The notes below the pieces were generated by a model. That model saw only the letters and a list, made by a program, of their open reading frames with translations, did not search any database and was not told the origin of the DNA. A stretch of 38,792 bases of DNA from Bifidobacterium breve. GTDB taxonomy: Bacteria > Actinomycetota > Acidimicrobiia > IMCC26256. Both the position numbers and the translations under genes were made by a program. Positions 22,035-29,391 of this stretch are shown here, piece by piece. Numbering within the stretch: the stretch's first letter is position 1; the number at the start of each line of letters is the position of its first letter. The stretch spans positions 1-38,792 of the forward strand of contig CAMDSG010000001.1 of NCBI GenBank assembly GCA_945907055.1. The letters run 5' to 3'.

Positions 22035-22640
22035 TCAAGTTAGGAAATCGCTCTCTATCTGAGCGCGCCGCTCCTCCCACTCAGAGGAGACCATCGCATA
22101 CCTGACGTGGTCTTCATAGATACCACGAATCTGCAGTAACCCTATTGAAGTGCCTTCGTTACGCAGACCAAGTTTCTCTGCCACGCGACGACTTGCAGCG
22201 TTACGCGGCACTATCGCGGCCTCGATGCGATGGAGTCGAAGCGTATCGAACCCAAATCTGAGAGTAAGGGCCACCGCCTCGGGGGCTAGTCCTTTCCCCG
22301 CATGCTGCTCTGCGATCCAATAACCAACATATGCAGACTGGAATGGTCCGCGTTGCACACTGCCGAGGCTTACCTCACCGATCAGAGTGTCTTGATAGAA
22401 AATACCGTTGCCGTAGGCAGCATCAAACTGACGCTGTCGATCCCATGCTGCACACCGAGATCGAAAAACAGATTTGTCTGAAGTCGCATCTGGGGTCCCG
22501 GAGTCAGGTAACGGCTCCCATGGGTCAAGCCAATCGCGGTTCGCATTACGAACCTCTCTCCACGCTTCGAAGTCTGAGTCTTTTAAAGGGCGCAGGGCGA
22601 TTCTCGGCCCGTCAATAAAAATAGAAGATCTGCTCGTCAT
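22035..22640 (-). CDS. GNAT acetyltransferase, RimJ/RimL-like
   Basis: A 201-residue N-acetyltransferase. GPRIALRPLKDSDFEAWREVRNANRDWLDPWEP is the common RimJ opening. IGEVSLGSVQRGPFQSAYVGYWI forms beta strands 2-4, and EQHAGKGLAPEAVALTLRFGF holds the acetyl-CoA pyrophosphate loop (Q/RxxGxG/A form). RNAASRRVAEKLGLRNEGT follows as motif B. The family acetylates protein N-termini (ribosomal S5 in RimJ) or small molecules. GGAGG about 9 bases upstream of the ATG is a clear ribosome binding site, unlike the neighbouring leaderless-type starts. Confidence 0.88.
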   Translation of the reverse strand: MTSRSSIFIDGPRIALRPLKDSDFEAWREVRNANRDWLDPWEPLPDSGTPDATSDKSVFRSRCAAWDRQRQFDAAYGNGIFYQDTLIGEVSLGSVQRGPFQSAYVGYWIAEQHAGKGLAPEAVALTLRFGFDTLRLHRIEAAIVPRNAASRRVAEKLGLRNEGTSIGLLQIRGIYEDHVRYAMVSSEWEERRAQIESDFLT

Positions 22641-22726
22641 TCGTCACCCTCCTCTCACCCCAAATTACTCATCACCCTGACCTGCGGAGATTAGCGGGGC
22701 ATGCACCTGCGGTGCTCCACAGCCCG

Positions 22727-22732
22727 TAGGCT
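22727..22732 (+). promoter_or_regulatory. candidate -10 box (TAGGCT) of orn
   Basis: TAGGCT ends 9 bases before the ATG at 22742. The same hexamer is used before the mcd-like and the esterase-thioredoxin genes. Confidence 0.5.
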
Positions 22733-22741
22733 CTCCAATCG

Positions 22742-23326
22742 ATGCCTAAACCAACTGCCTCCAACGCCCCAGAGCACCTCGTCTGGCTTGATCTAGAGAT
22801 GACTGGCCTCGACATCCGACGCCACGTCATTGTTGAGATAGCAGTCATCGTGACCGATGTAGATCTCAATCCCCTCGATGAGGGGCTTGACCTTGTGATC
22901 CACGCAACCGAGGAAGAGCTCGCCGGGATGGATGACTTCGTAACCAAGATGCATACCAAGTCTGGCCTCATCAACGAGATCAGGGCATCAACGGTATCCG
23001 TCGAGGATGCGCATGCTCAGGCGTTGGCGTATGTGCGCAGTCATATACCGACTGCGCGAACTGCCCCACTATGCGGTAACTCAATCGGTGCTGATAGGCG
23101 GTTTCTTGACTCCATGATGTCGGAACTCGAGGAGTATCTCCATTACCGCAGCATTGACGTCTCATCTCTGAAGGAACTAGCGCGACGCTGGAACCCGGCG
23201 GTTTACAAGAAGCGCCCCGGAAAAGCGGAGCAGCATCGCGCGTTAGGGGACATTCTCGAGTCAATCTCGGAGTTACGTTTTTACCGCGATAATTTCCTCC
23301 AGTTGCCCGCTACTCCAACCGAGTAG
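22742..23326 (+). CDS. orn: oligoribonuclease
   Basis: A 194-residue 3'-5' exonuclease of the DEDDh group. HLVWLDLEMTGLDI gives Asp17 and Glu19, GADRRFLDSMM the third acidic region, YRSIDVSSLKELARRW the YRxIDVSS(S/T)LKEL signature, and KAEQHRALGDILESI the final His and Asp. Orn degrades 2-5-base RNAs and linear pGpG, finishing RNA and cyclic-di-GMP breakdown. Length and motifs are complete. It is a single gene with its own predicted leaderless promoter, facing the aminotransferase. Confidence 0.95.
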   Translation: MPKPTASNAPEHLVWLDLEMTGLDIRRHVIVEIAVIVTDVDLNPLDEGLDLVIHATEEELAGMDDFVTKMHTKSGLINEIRASTVSVEDAHAQALAYVRSHIPTARTAPLCGNSIGADRRFLDSMMSELEEYLHYRSIDVSSLKELARRWNPAVYKKRPGKAEQHRALGDILESISELRFYRDNFLQLPATPTE

Positions 23327-23342
23327 CGAGACTCAAAGGTTC

Positions 23343-23363
23343 AATTAAGGCTTAATTAAGGCT
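23343..23363. repeat. tandem AATTAAGGCT repeat over the aminotransferase stop codon
   Basis: AATTAAGGCT occurs at 23343-23352 and 23354-23363 with one T between. The minus-strand TAA stop (23352-23354) lies at the joint. Confidence 0.6.
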
Positions 23364-24455
23364 GCCATTTAACCCAAGCGCGTCGACTGCGTTGATTAGT
23401 CGCTCGACTGACTCGGGGCGCGCTGAGTGCCCCATGAGCCCAACGCGCCAAGCCTTACCTGCGAATGCACCAAGCCCTCCGCCTACCTCAATACTCCAGC
23501 CATCAAGTAGCGCTCGACGGAGTGTGGCTTCATCACTTCCCTCGGGTAGCCAAGCTGCGGTTAGTTGTGGGAGTCGGTAGCCATCCTGGGCAATGAGTTT
23601 GAATCCTCGCTCCACCAAAGAGCTCTGCAACTGCGACCCCACCGAGCGATGGCGAGCCCACGAAGCCTCTAGCCCTTCATCGAGCAGCACCCCAAGCCCA
23701 GCATGCAGCGCCGCGATCATCGAGGTAGGGGCAGTGTGGTGATATTTACGCGCAGCGCCTACGTAGTCGCCGATCAAGCCAAGATCTAGATACCACGACT
23801 GCGCTGGTATGGAGCGATTCTTTATGCGCTCAACCGCCCGTGGCGAGAGAGTAATTGGCGAGAGGCCCGGAGGGACACCGAGACACTTCTGTGTCCCGGA
23901 GTAACAAGCATCCACTCCCCACGCGTCAACATTTACCGGGACGCCACCTAGGCCCGTGACGGTATCGACAATCAGCAAAGTATCTGTTTCTTGAAGAATG
24001 CTTAGCGGTGCGATCTCACTCTCGACTCCGGTAGATGTCTCCGCATGCACCACCGCTACAACGCGCGCTCGGGGATTAGCGCTCTGGGTATCAAGCAATC
24101 GCTGCGGATCGATTGGATCTCCCCAAGGAGCCTCCACTCGCAGAACCTCGGCACCGCATCGTCGCGCCACCTCGCACATACGCTCACCAAAAACTCCGTT
24201 GACACCGATAATCCCAGTGTCTCCGGGTTCAAGCAGATTGACAAAGCATGCCTCCATGCCAGCAGACCCTGTTCCACTAATCGGTAGGGTCAGAGCATTC
24301 GAGGTCTTGAATACGCTACGCAGGCGTTCGCTCGTCTCATCGAGCAGTGAGAGGAACACAGGGTCGAGATGGCCAAGAACTGGCTGCGAGAGCGCCTCAA
24401 GCACCTCTGGGTAGGCGTTCGAGGGGCCAGGTCCTAGTAACAGTCGCTCAATCAT
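23352..24455 (-). CDS. class V aminotransferase, alanine/serine-glyoxylate type
   Basis: A 367-residue PLP enzyme. LLLGPGPSNAYPEVLEAL and PVLGHLDP at the start are typical of alanine-glyoxylate and serine-glyoxylate aminotransferases. ISGTGSAGMEA binds the cofactor phosphate, LIVDTVTGLGGVPVNVDAWGVD gives the PLP-ring Asp, and YSGTQKCLGVPPGLSPI carries the Schiff-base Lys. The enzyme would turn glyoxylate into glycine using Ala or Ser. This could dispose of glyoxylate released by the malyl/methylmalyl-CoA lyase candidate at 10336, though the link is inferred only. A TACGAT box ends 6 bases before the ATG; it is 19 bases after the ppx stop. Confidence 0.9.
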   Translation of the reverse strand: MIERLLLGPGPSNAYPEVLEALSQPVLGHLDPVFLSLLDETSERLRSVFKTSNALTLPISGTGSAGMEACFVNLLEPGDTGIIGVNGVFGERMCEVARRCGAEVLRVEAPWGDPIDPQRLLDTQSANPRARVVAVVHAETSTGVESEIAPLSILQETDTLLIVDTVTGLGGVPVNVDAWGVDACYSGTQKCLGVPPGLSPITLSPRAVERIKNRSIPAQSWYLDLGLIGDYVGAARKYHHTAPTSMIAALHAGLGVLLDEGLEASWARHRSVGSQLQSSLVERGFKLIAQDGYRLPQLTAAWLPEGSDEATLRRALLDGWSIEVGGGLGAFAGKAWRVGLMGHSARPESVERLINAVDALGLNGSLN

Positions 24456-24461
24456 TTAAAG

Positions 24462-24467
24462 ATCGTA
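24462..24467 (-). promoter_or_regulatory. candidate -10 box (TACGAT) of the aminotransferase
   Basis: TACGAT on the minus strand ends 6 bases before the ATG at 24455. It lies in the short gap after ppx, so the aminotransferase may be transcribed separately. Confidence 0.45.
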
Positions 24468-24474
24468 CCTAGCG

Positions 24475-25401
24475 CTAAGTACCTGCGAGCATCCGTACCA
24501 CCCCATCAAGGATGTCGGACTCGGATACCAGTACCTCTTCATACCCAAGGGACCTAAGCACAGATACGAGAACTATGCATCCACCGACAATTACAGATGC
24601 CCTCTCAGTCTCTAATCCTGGATTGAATCTGCGCTGCTCTAGCGACTCAGTGGCGAGCGTTCGGAAAACATCCTCTGCTGCTGCGCGAGTGATACGAAAG
24701 CCGTGGATCCGAGATCGGTCGTACTCGACTAATCCCTGCTCGATTGAAGCGACCGCTGAGACAGTACCGGCAAGCCCTACAAGAGTCGCACAGTCGCGTA
24801 CCCCTGGAACCTCTCGAACGACATCAGCCATGTGATCACGCAATACCTGCACAGCATTTGAGAGTTCGTCTGGGAGTGGAGGATCTGAGTGAAGGAATGT
24901 CTCCGTAACTCGAACACACCCCACATCAATAGAGATGAGCCCCTCGGGTTTATCTGTGCCGACCACGAACTCTGTTGAGCCTCCACCGATATCAACAACA
25001 AGAAATGGCCCAAGCGCATCTAGGCCCGCCGTTGCACCAAGAAAAGAGAGAGCTGCCTCCTCCTCACCCGTGATGATCTCTGGAGCAAACCCGAGCGCAT
25101 CCTCTACAGCTTTAACAAACTCATCGCGATTCTCGGCGTCACGTGCGGCACTCGTTGCAGTTGCACGCACACGCTCTACCCCCAGGCTCTCCATTACGCC
25201 GCGGTACTCGCGTAGCACTACACAGACGCGTTCAATGCCCGCAGAGCTCAATCGCCGGGTCGATGCCACCCCTTCGCCGAGGCGAGTAATAGTCATCAGG
25301 CGCTCAAGAGTCTTTACATCCGCCTCGGCGCCAGATCCCTCAACATCTGCAACAAGAAGACGAGTTGAGTTTGTACCCATATCAATCGCTGCACATCTCA
25401 T
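24475..25401 (-). CDS. ppx: Ppx/GppA phosphatase
   Basis: A 308-residue exopolyphosphatase/pppGpp phosphatase-family protein. AAIDMGTNSTRLLVADVE is the first phosphate-binding motif, RVRATATSAARDAENRDEF follows, and FLVVDIGGGSTEFVVG is the second phosphate loop. LVGLAGTVSAVASIEQGL is also characteristic. It is the short single-module actinobacterial form, without the C-terminal HD-like region of E. coli Ppx. It degrades polyphosphate or (p)ppGpp; which one is not predictable. Its ATG overlaps the stop of the DUF501 gene by one base in the conserved eno-ftsB-DUF501-ppx operon. Confidence 0.92.
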   Translation of the reverse strand: MRCAAIDMGTNSTRLLVADVEGSGAEADVKTLERLMTITRLGEGVASTRRLSSAGIERVCVVLREYRGVMESLGVERVRATATSAARDAENRDEFVKAVEDALGFAPEIITGEEEAALSFLGATAGLDALGPFLVVDIGGGSTEFVVGTDKPEGLISIDVGCVRVTETFLHSDPPLPDELSNAVQVLRDHMADVVREVPGVRDCATLVGLAGTVSAVASIEQGLVEYDRSRIHGFRITRAAAEDVFRTLATESLEQRRFNPGLETERASVIVGGCIVLVSVLRSLGYEEVLVSESDILDGVVRMLAGT

Positions 25402-25886
25402 TACTCAGACTCCTCAACTTCGCTCAAGAGTCTCTTCTCTACCCATTCACCTACAGGGTCGACTCCCCCTGCAAGAAAATTCGCATAATGGGCATGTAGA
25501 CACTTCACGCCAATGCGTGTACCCCCGACACCGCCAGATGGACGCGGACCCTCGTAACTCTCAGGTAGGGAGGCGTCTCGCTTGGCTGCATAGCTATCGT
25601 GGGCCTCAATCAATGCGCCTGCATCTACTGCAGCCTCAGCGGCGCGCACCCCACCCTCTGCCTCAAGCGTTCCGACACGCCGATTGAGTTCAGGATCTAC
25701 GAGCCAGTAAAGAGTCGGCATCGGCGTGGAGTCATACATAAGTGATGCGTTCCTAAGAACAACAGGCTCGCCATTTTCTCCGCGCACCACTACCTCAAAC
25801 TCTGCGCGCGGCTCTCGCCCCAGAAGGAGGGTTACCGCTTCAAGGTCTGCTGGGTTTGTTGGCACGCATTGAAGTGTAAGGGGCAT
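25401..25886 (-). CDS. DUF501-family protein
   Basis: A 161-residue conserved protein of unknown function, recognised by its LLGREPRAEFEVVVRGENGEPVVLRN opening. It also has PMPTLYWLVDPELNRRVGTLEAEGGVR and the C-terminal GVKCLHAHYANFLAGGVDPVGEWV, with conserved Cys and His. DUF501 proteins are almost always found between ftsB/divIC and ppx in Actinobacteria, as here. The Cys-His cluster suggests a catalytic or metal site, but this is not established. Confidence 0.92.
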   Translation of the reverse strand: MPLTLQCVPTNPADLEAVTLLLGREPRAEFEVVVRGENGEPVVLRNASLMYDSTPMPTLYWLVDPELNRRVGTLEAEGGVRAAEAAVDAGALIEAHDSYAAKRDASLPESYEGPRPSGGVGGTRIGVKCLHAHYANFLAGGVDPVGEWVEKRLLSEVEESE

Positions 25887-25893
25887 CGCTTCG

Positions 25894-26334
25894 CTATGGG
25901 GAAGTGGATCCTGTTACACCCACGCCACCCGTGACGCCTGTTGACCCGGGGACTACCGCCCACGCCTGCTCCCCTGGTTTAACCATGCCGAAGCGAGCGC
26001 GGGCAATGCGCTCAATCTCGGCGGGGGACTCTAGTAACTGCTTCTGATCTCTCAGAATCTTGGTCTGGGTCCGGAGAAGAACTAATTGCTTCTCGGCGGC
26101 GCTGATTCGATTCTGCTGATGGATATATGAACGCACAGGAAATAGATATGCGAGGACAGCGAATAGTGCAATTAACCCTACAGAAACAGCAACAATTCTC
26201 CCCCAACGCGGGATTTGATTAGCGCCGATCGCACCTTTTTGTGGGGAGCGCGTCTTGGGTGCCAGCCCCTTTTTCTTAGGCGCGTTCTTCTTTGGTGCGT
26301 TCTTCGTCGGTGTGTTCTTCTTCAACATCGCCAT
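25894..26334 (-). CDS. ftsB: FtsB/DivIC septum formation initiator with Gly-x-Thr tail
   Basis: A 146-residue single-pass divisome protein. The N-terminus (1-45) is Lys-rich with a KNAPKKNAPKKK repeat. The transmembrane helix is at about 46-66, followed by a leucine-zipper-like coiled coil (about 70-103, ISAAEKQLVLLRTQTKILRD) and the conserved ESPAEIERIARARFGMVKPGEQAW. FtsB links FtsL/FtsQ in the septal complex. Residues 130-146 form an extra extracytoplasmic tail, GSTGVTGGVGVTGSTSP, not part of the usual family. Its ATG overlaps the eno stop by one base; ATG at 26328 is an alternative. Confidence 0.9.
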   Translation of the reverse strand: MAMLKKNTPTKNAPKKNAPKKKGLAPKTRSPQKGAIGANQIPRWGRIVAVSVGLIALFAVLAYLFPVRSYIHQQNRISAAEKQLVLLRTQTKILRDQKQLLESPAEIERIARARFGMVKPGEQAWAVVPGSTGVTGGVGVTGSTSP

Positions 26335-27626
26335 TAGCGACCACCACTACTCCCCCGCGCAACTGCGCTCAGGCCTGGATACATGGCGGCCTCTTCGAGT
26401 ACCTCTTCTATACGGAGCAGTTGGTTGTATTTAGCTACGCGATCACTACGGGCTGGTGCCCCAGTTTTAATCTGTCCACAGTTTGCCGCGACCGCTAGGT
26501 CGGCGATTGTTGTATCTTCAGTCTCACCACTTCGATGAGACATGACAGACGTATAAGAGGATCGCGTTGCGAGTTCTATCGCATCTAGCGTCTCGGTCAG
26601 CGTTCCTATTTGGTTGACCTTGATCAGAATCGAGTTCGCTACTCCGAGTTCAATGCCTCGACCGAGCCTCTCCACATTGGTTACAAATAGATCGTCTCCG
26701 ACTAATTGAACACGATCACCGACTGCCTTAGTGAGAGCGCTCCATCCATCCCAGTCGTCTTCGTCCATACCGTCTTCAATCGAGATAATCGGATAACGCG
26801 CAGTTAGGTCTGTGAGGTAACTTGCGAACTCAGCCGAGGAGAAGGATTTTCCCTCACCTGCGAGGACATACTGACCGTCTTTGTAGAACTCACTCGAGGC
26901 TGCGTCGAGGGCGATGGCGATCTCCGCTCCAGGGTTATACCCAGCTCGCTCAATTGCCTCTACCAGAAGCAGAACTGCCTCTTCGTTTGATTCAAGGCTC
27001 GGGGCAAAACCGCCCTCATCGCCGAGCGCTGTTGCTAGCCCGCGCTCTTTAAGTAATGCCTTGAGGGCGTGGTAAGTCTCGGTACCCCATCGCAACGCTT
27101 CGCTCAATGATCCAGCACCTACCGGCATAATCATGAACTCCTGAATATCAACATTCGTATCGGCGTGGGCTCCACCGTTTAGAACATTCATCATCGGAAC
27201 AGGGAGCGTGCGGGCATTCGTGCCACCGACATAGCGAAACAGCGGCAAGTCGCTCTCCTCGGCTGATGCCTTTGCAACAGCGAGGGATACACCAAGAATC
27301 GCATTAGCTCCTAGGCGAGATTTGTTATCAGTTGCGTCTAGGTCAATGAGCGTGTAATCAACCACTCTCTGCTCCGAAGACTCAAGGCCAATAATCGCGT
27401 CGGCGATCTCCTGCTTGACATTCTCCACAGCGCGAAGCACGCCTTTCCCGGCGTAACGGTCACCACCATCACGAAGCTCAGCGGCTTCGTGCGCACCAGT
27501 ACTTGCTCCACTCGGGACAGCAGCGCGGCCGCGCGCCCCACTGATGAGTTCAATCTCTACCTCGACCGTAGGGTTTCCGCGCGAGTCCAGAATCTCACGA
27601 GCATTTACCTCTGCAATTGCACTCAT
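26334..27626 (-). CDS. eno: enolase
   Basis: A 430-residue enolase (2-phosphoglycerate to phosphoenolpyruvate). REILDSRGNPTVEVE, PSGASTGAHEAAELRDGG, LPVPMMNVLNGGAHADTNVDIQEFMIMPVG, EDGMDEDDWDGW, LVGDDLFVTN, ILIKVNQIGTLTET and SHRSGETEDTTIADLAVA are all present, giving the metal-binding acids, the catalytic Lys and the substrate loop. Length is standard. It leads the operon eno-ftsB-DUF501-ppx. AGAGAG about 7 bases upstream of the ATG could be a ribosome binding site. The 151-base upstream region holds a perfect palindrome. Confidence 0.97.
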   Translation of the reverse strand: MSAIAEVNAREILDSRGNPTVEVEIELISGARGRAAVPSGASTGAHEAAELRDGGDRYAGKGVLRAVENVKQEIADAIIGLESSEQRVVDYTLIDLDATDNKSRLGANAILGVSLAVAKASAEESDLPLFRYVGGTNARTLPVPMMNVLNGGAHADTNVDIQEFMIMPVGAGSLSEALRWGTETYHALKALLKERGLATALGDEGGFAPSLESNEEAVLLLVEAIERAGYNPGAEIAIALDAASSEFYKDGQYVLAGEGKSFSSAEFASYLTDLTARYPIISIEDGMDEDDWDGWSALTKAVGDRVQLVGDDLFVTNVERLGRGIELGVANSILIKVNQIGTLTETLDAIELATRSSYTSVMSHRSGETEDTTIADLAVAANCGQIKTGAPARSDRVAKYNQLLRIEEVLEEAAMYPGLSAVARGSSGGR

Positions 27627-27712
27627 AGCGTCGCTCTCTATACGGAGGATTAAGGGCTGAACTCGGGATTTAAAACTCTCAAATCTTGTGGTTAATGTTG
27701 ATAGAGTAGCCC

Positions 27713-27725
27713 TGTGAGGCTCACA
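27713..27725. promoter_or_regulatory. perfect palindrome TGTGAG-G-CTCACA upstream of eno
   Basis: A 6-1-6 inverted repeat about 87 bases before the eno ATG, between eno and the SDR gene, at the distance of an operator or activator site. It resembles a shortened CRP-like TGTGA/TCACA site but with 3 rather than 6 bases between half-sites, so another dimeric regulator is likelier. The site is inferred from symmetry only. Confidence 0.4.
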
Positions 27726-27777
27726 TGTGGCTGTTTATCAGGGTTAATACTCCTCGGCTATTTAGCGGTTACCCCGA

Positions 27778-28581
27778 TCAAGCGGGGGGAGCGCCGTGGC
27801 GAGGTTGACGCGCTGGGCCATTCTCAACGCGAGAGAGCCGTCGCCATAGGAGCTCCGGGGTAAGGCGCCGAGTCCTCACCGCTTGACGTGTTTTAGGGCC
27901 AGGGAATGCGAATAGTTCTCCACGCTCGAGGGCTGCCTCCGCGGAGTCAAGAACCTCTCTGGCCTCAATACCTGGGAGCCCTTCAAGTGCTCTCGGGTCG
28001 GCTTCGTTGATCCCGATGAGCATCGGCGTATCCACAGGCGGCGGGCAGACAACGACCGTACGCAGCCCAGTACCGAGAAGTTCATGCGATAGCACCTCAC
28101 CGAATGCAACCACCGCAAACTTGGATGCTCCATATGCCCCCATGCGATATGACGGAACCCACCCAGCCAAAGATGCGATCAAGACGATGTCTCCGCGACT
28201 TCTCTCAATCATTCCATCAAGCACTGCCTTAACCATCCGAACGCTGCCGCCGTAGTTCACATCCATGACGCGAGAAATGTCCTCTATTGCCTGGTCTTGA
28301 AGCAGCCCCGGGAGGCATATACCTGCGGCACTAACGAGTCGGTCAATTCCCCCGTGCTCTCCGGTAATGCGCTCTACAACATCATCTACTGCGCCCTGAT
28401 CAGTTACATCAGCGGCATACGCACGTACATTCGGCGAGTGCTCTAGAGCTGGCGCCAAGCCTTCAAGGGTGAGATCAACAGCAGCGACGAGAGCTCCCTG
28501 AGCCGCCAAACGCTTGGCGGCCAACAACCCAATACCGCTTGCAGCCCCTGTAACTAGCGCTACGCGACCTCGGAATGTCAC
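27778..28581 (-). CDS. short-chain dehydrogenase/reductase (classical SDR)
   Basis: A 267-residue NAD(P)-dependent oxidoreductase. Cofactor motif VALVTGAASGIGLLAAKRLA, VSAAGIC (NNAG equivalent), catalytic Ser in VLIASLAGW, and YGASK (YxxxK) in RMGAYGASKFAVVAFGEVL followed by VVVCPPPVDTPM. Asp after the second strand (AAVDL) favours NAD(H). Its start overlaps the stop of the acetoacetate decarboxylase-like gene by ATGA, so the two enzymes are coupled and probably act in one pathway. Its substrate is unknown; a keto/hydroxy acid or alcohol is likely. Confidence 0.9.
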   Translation of the reverse strand: MTFRGRVALVTGAASGIGLLAAKRLAAQGALVAAVDLTLEGLAPALEHSPNVRAYAADVTDQGAVDDVVERITGEHGGIDRLVSAAGICLPGLLQDQAIEDISRVMDVNYGGSVRMVKAVLDGMIERSRGDIVLIASLAGWVPSYRMGAYGASKFAVVAFGEVLSHELLGTGLRTVVVCPPPVDTPMLIGINEADPRALEGLPGIEAREVLDSAEAALERGELFAFPGPKTRQAVRTRRLTPELLWRRLSRVENGPARQPRHGAPPA

Positions 28582-29348
28582 TTACTTGCTCCCACGATTG
28601 ACTCTGGCGCTTCAGTGGTAATTGGTGGCTCCAGATCGATAATCTCAGCATCTCCGAATGTCATACGCACCCTGCGCATTGATCCGCTCATAAGTGCTCT
28701 GCGAGGGAATCCAAGTACACGCAGTTCATCTGCGAATGCATTATCGCCTAGTTCGATCTTCACTCCCCCCGGCCGCCCGCGTGATCCTTCACCGTCAAGA
28801 CGCCACTCTGTTCGACGCAGCACTCCATCGCCGCATGAGTACGCGGCTAGAGATGTGTCTGGCAAGCGGGTTGGTACACCGTGCGCAATAGAGATCTTTA
28901 GTGCCAGTTCGCCATCGATCTTGAGTGTCCCGGTATCCCTATGGAGGCCTTCGTCAATCTCAATATCTGTAACAAACTTTGGGAAGCCCCAGATTCCTCT
29001 CCCAGCGGCGCAGGTAAACGGCTGGTTCACGGGCAACTGATGAATAAACGCACCGGTCTCGCCACTCTTCTTTGTCCCAGGTGCACTCCCAAGTGCGCTT
29101 ACTGGTGCTTTTACTATTACGGCGACAACTACTTCGTGATAGGGGCCTAAATCTCCATCCACATACCTAACGAATCCAAGACTCACTAGAGCGCGCTTGC
29201 CCATGATTGGGGAGGGCTCGAGACCGCTATACGAAATTAGGTCGCGAGCGCTCTCAAGTGGCACCGCGAATGTGGAGAACCAAGATCGCGCATCGCGAAT
29301 CTCAACTGGGGTAGAGACCTGACTTCCGAGGACTTCGTATGTAGCCAT
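28578..29348 (-). CDS. acetoacetate decarboxylase-family protein
   Basis: A 256-residue protein of the acetoacetate decarboxylase-like superfamily. GPYHEVVVAVIV (Glu72) and AGRGIWGFPKF with Lys124 as the expected Schiff-base lysine are the hallmarks. In Clostridium acetoacetate decarboxylase this Lys is followed by a second Lys (PKK); here it is Phe125. Superfamily members include decarboxylases and aldolase/dehydratases, so true acetoacetate decarboxylase activity is not assured. It is coupled by an ATGA overlap to an SDR, which could reduce or supply a keto product. It starts 43 bases after the mazG stop and has no clear ribosome binding site. Confidence 0.83.
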   Translation of the reverse strand: MATYEVLGSQVSTPVEIRDARSWFSTFAVPLESARDLISYSGLEPSPIMGKRALVSLGFVRYVDGDLGPYHEVVVAVIVKAPVSALGSAPGTKKSGETGAFIHQLPVNQPFTCAAGRGIWGFPKFVTDIEIDEGLHRDTGTLKIDGELALKISIAHGVPTRLPDTSLAAYSCGDGVLRRTEWRLDGEGSRGRPGGVKIELGDNAFADELRVLGFPRRALMSGSMRRVRMTFGDAEIIDLEPPITTEAPESIVGASK

Positions 29349-29391
29349 CTAGGGATTGGAGCACGCATGGACACCCTCGCGCCACCTGTGC

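Noticed and set aside
24935..25687. 250-codon plus-strand open frame opposite ppx and DUF501
   Set aside because: Ser/Arg/Thr-rich translation with no motifs, fully antisense to two well-supported genes.
27713..27725. CRP binding site before eno
   Set aside because: Half-sites TGTGA and TCACA are separated by 3 bases, not the 6 required for a CRP dimer.
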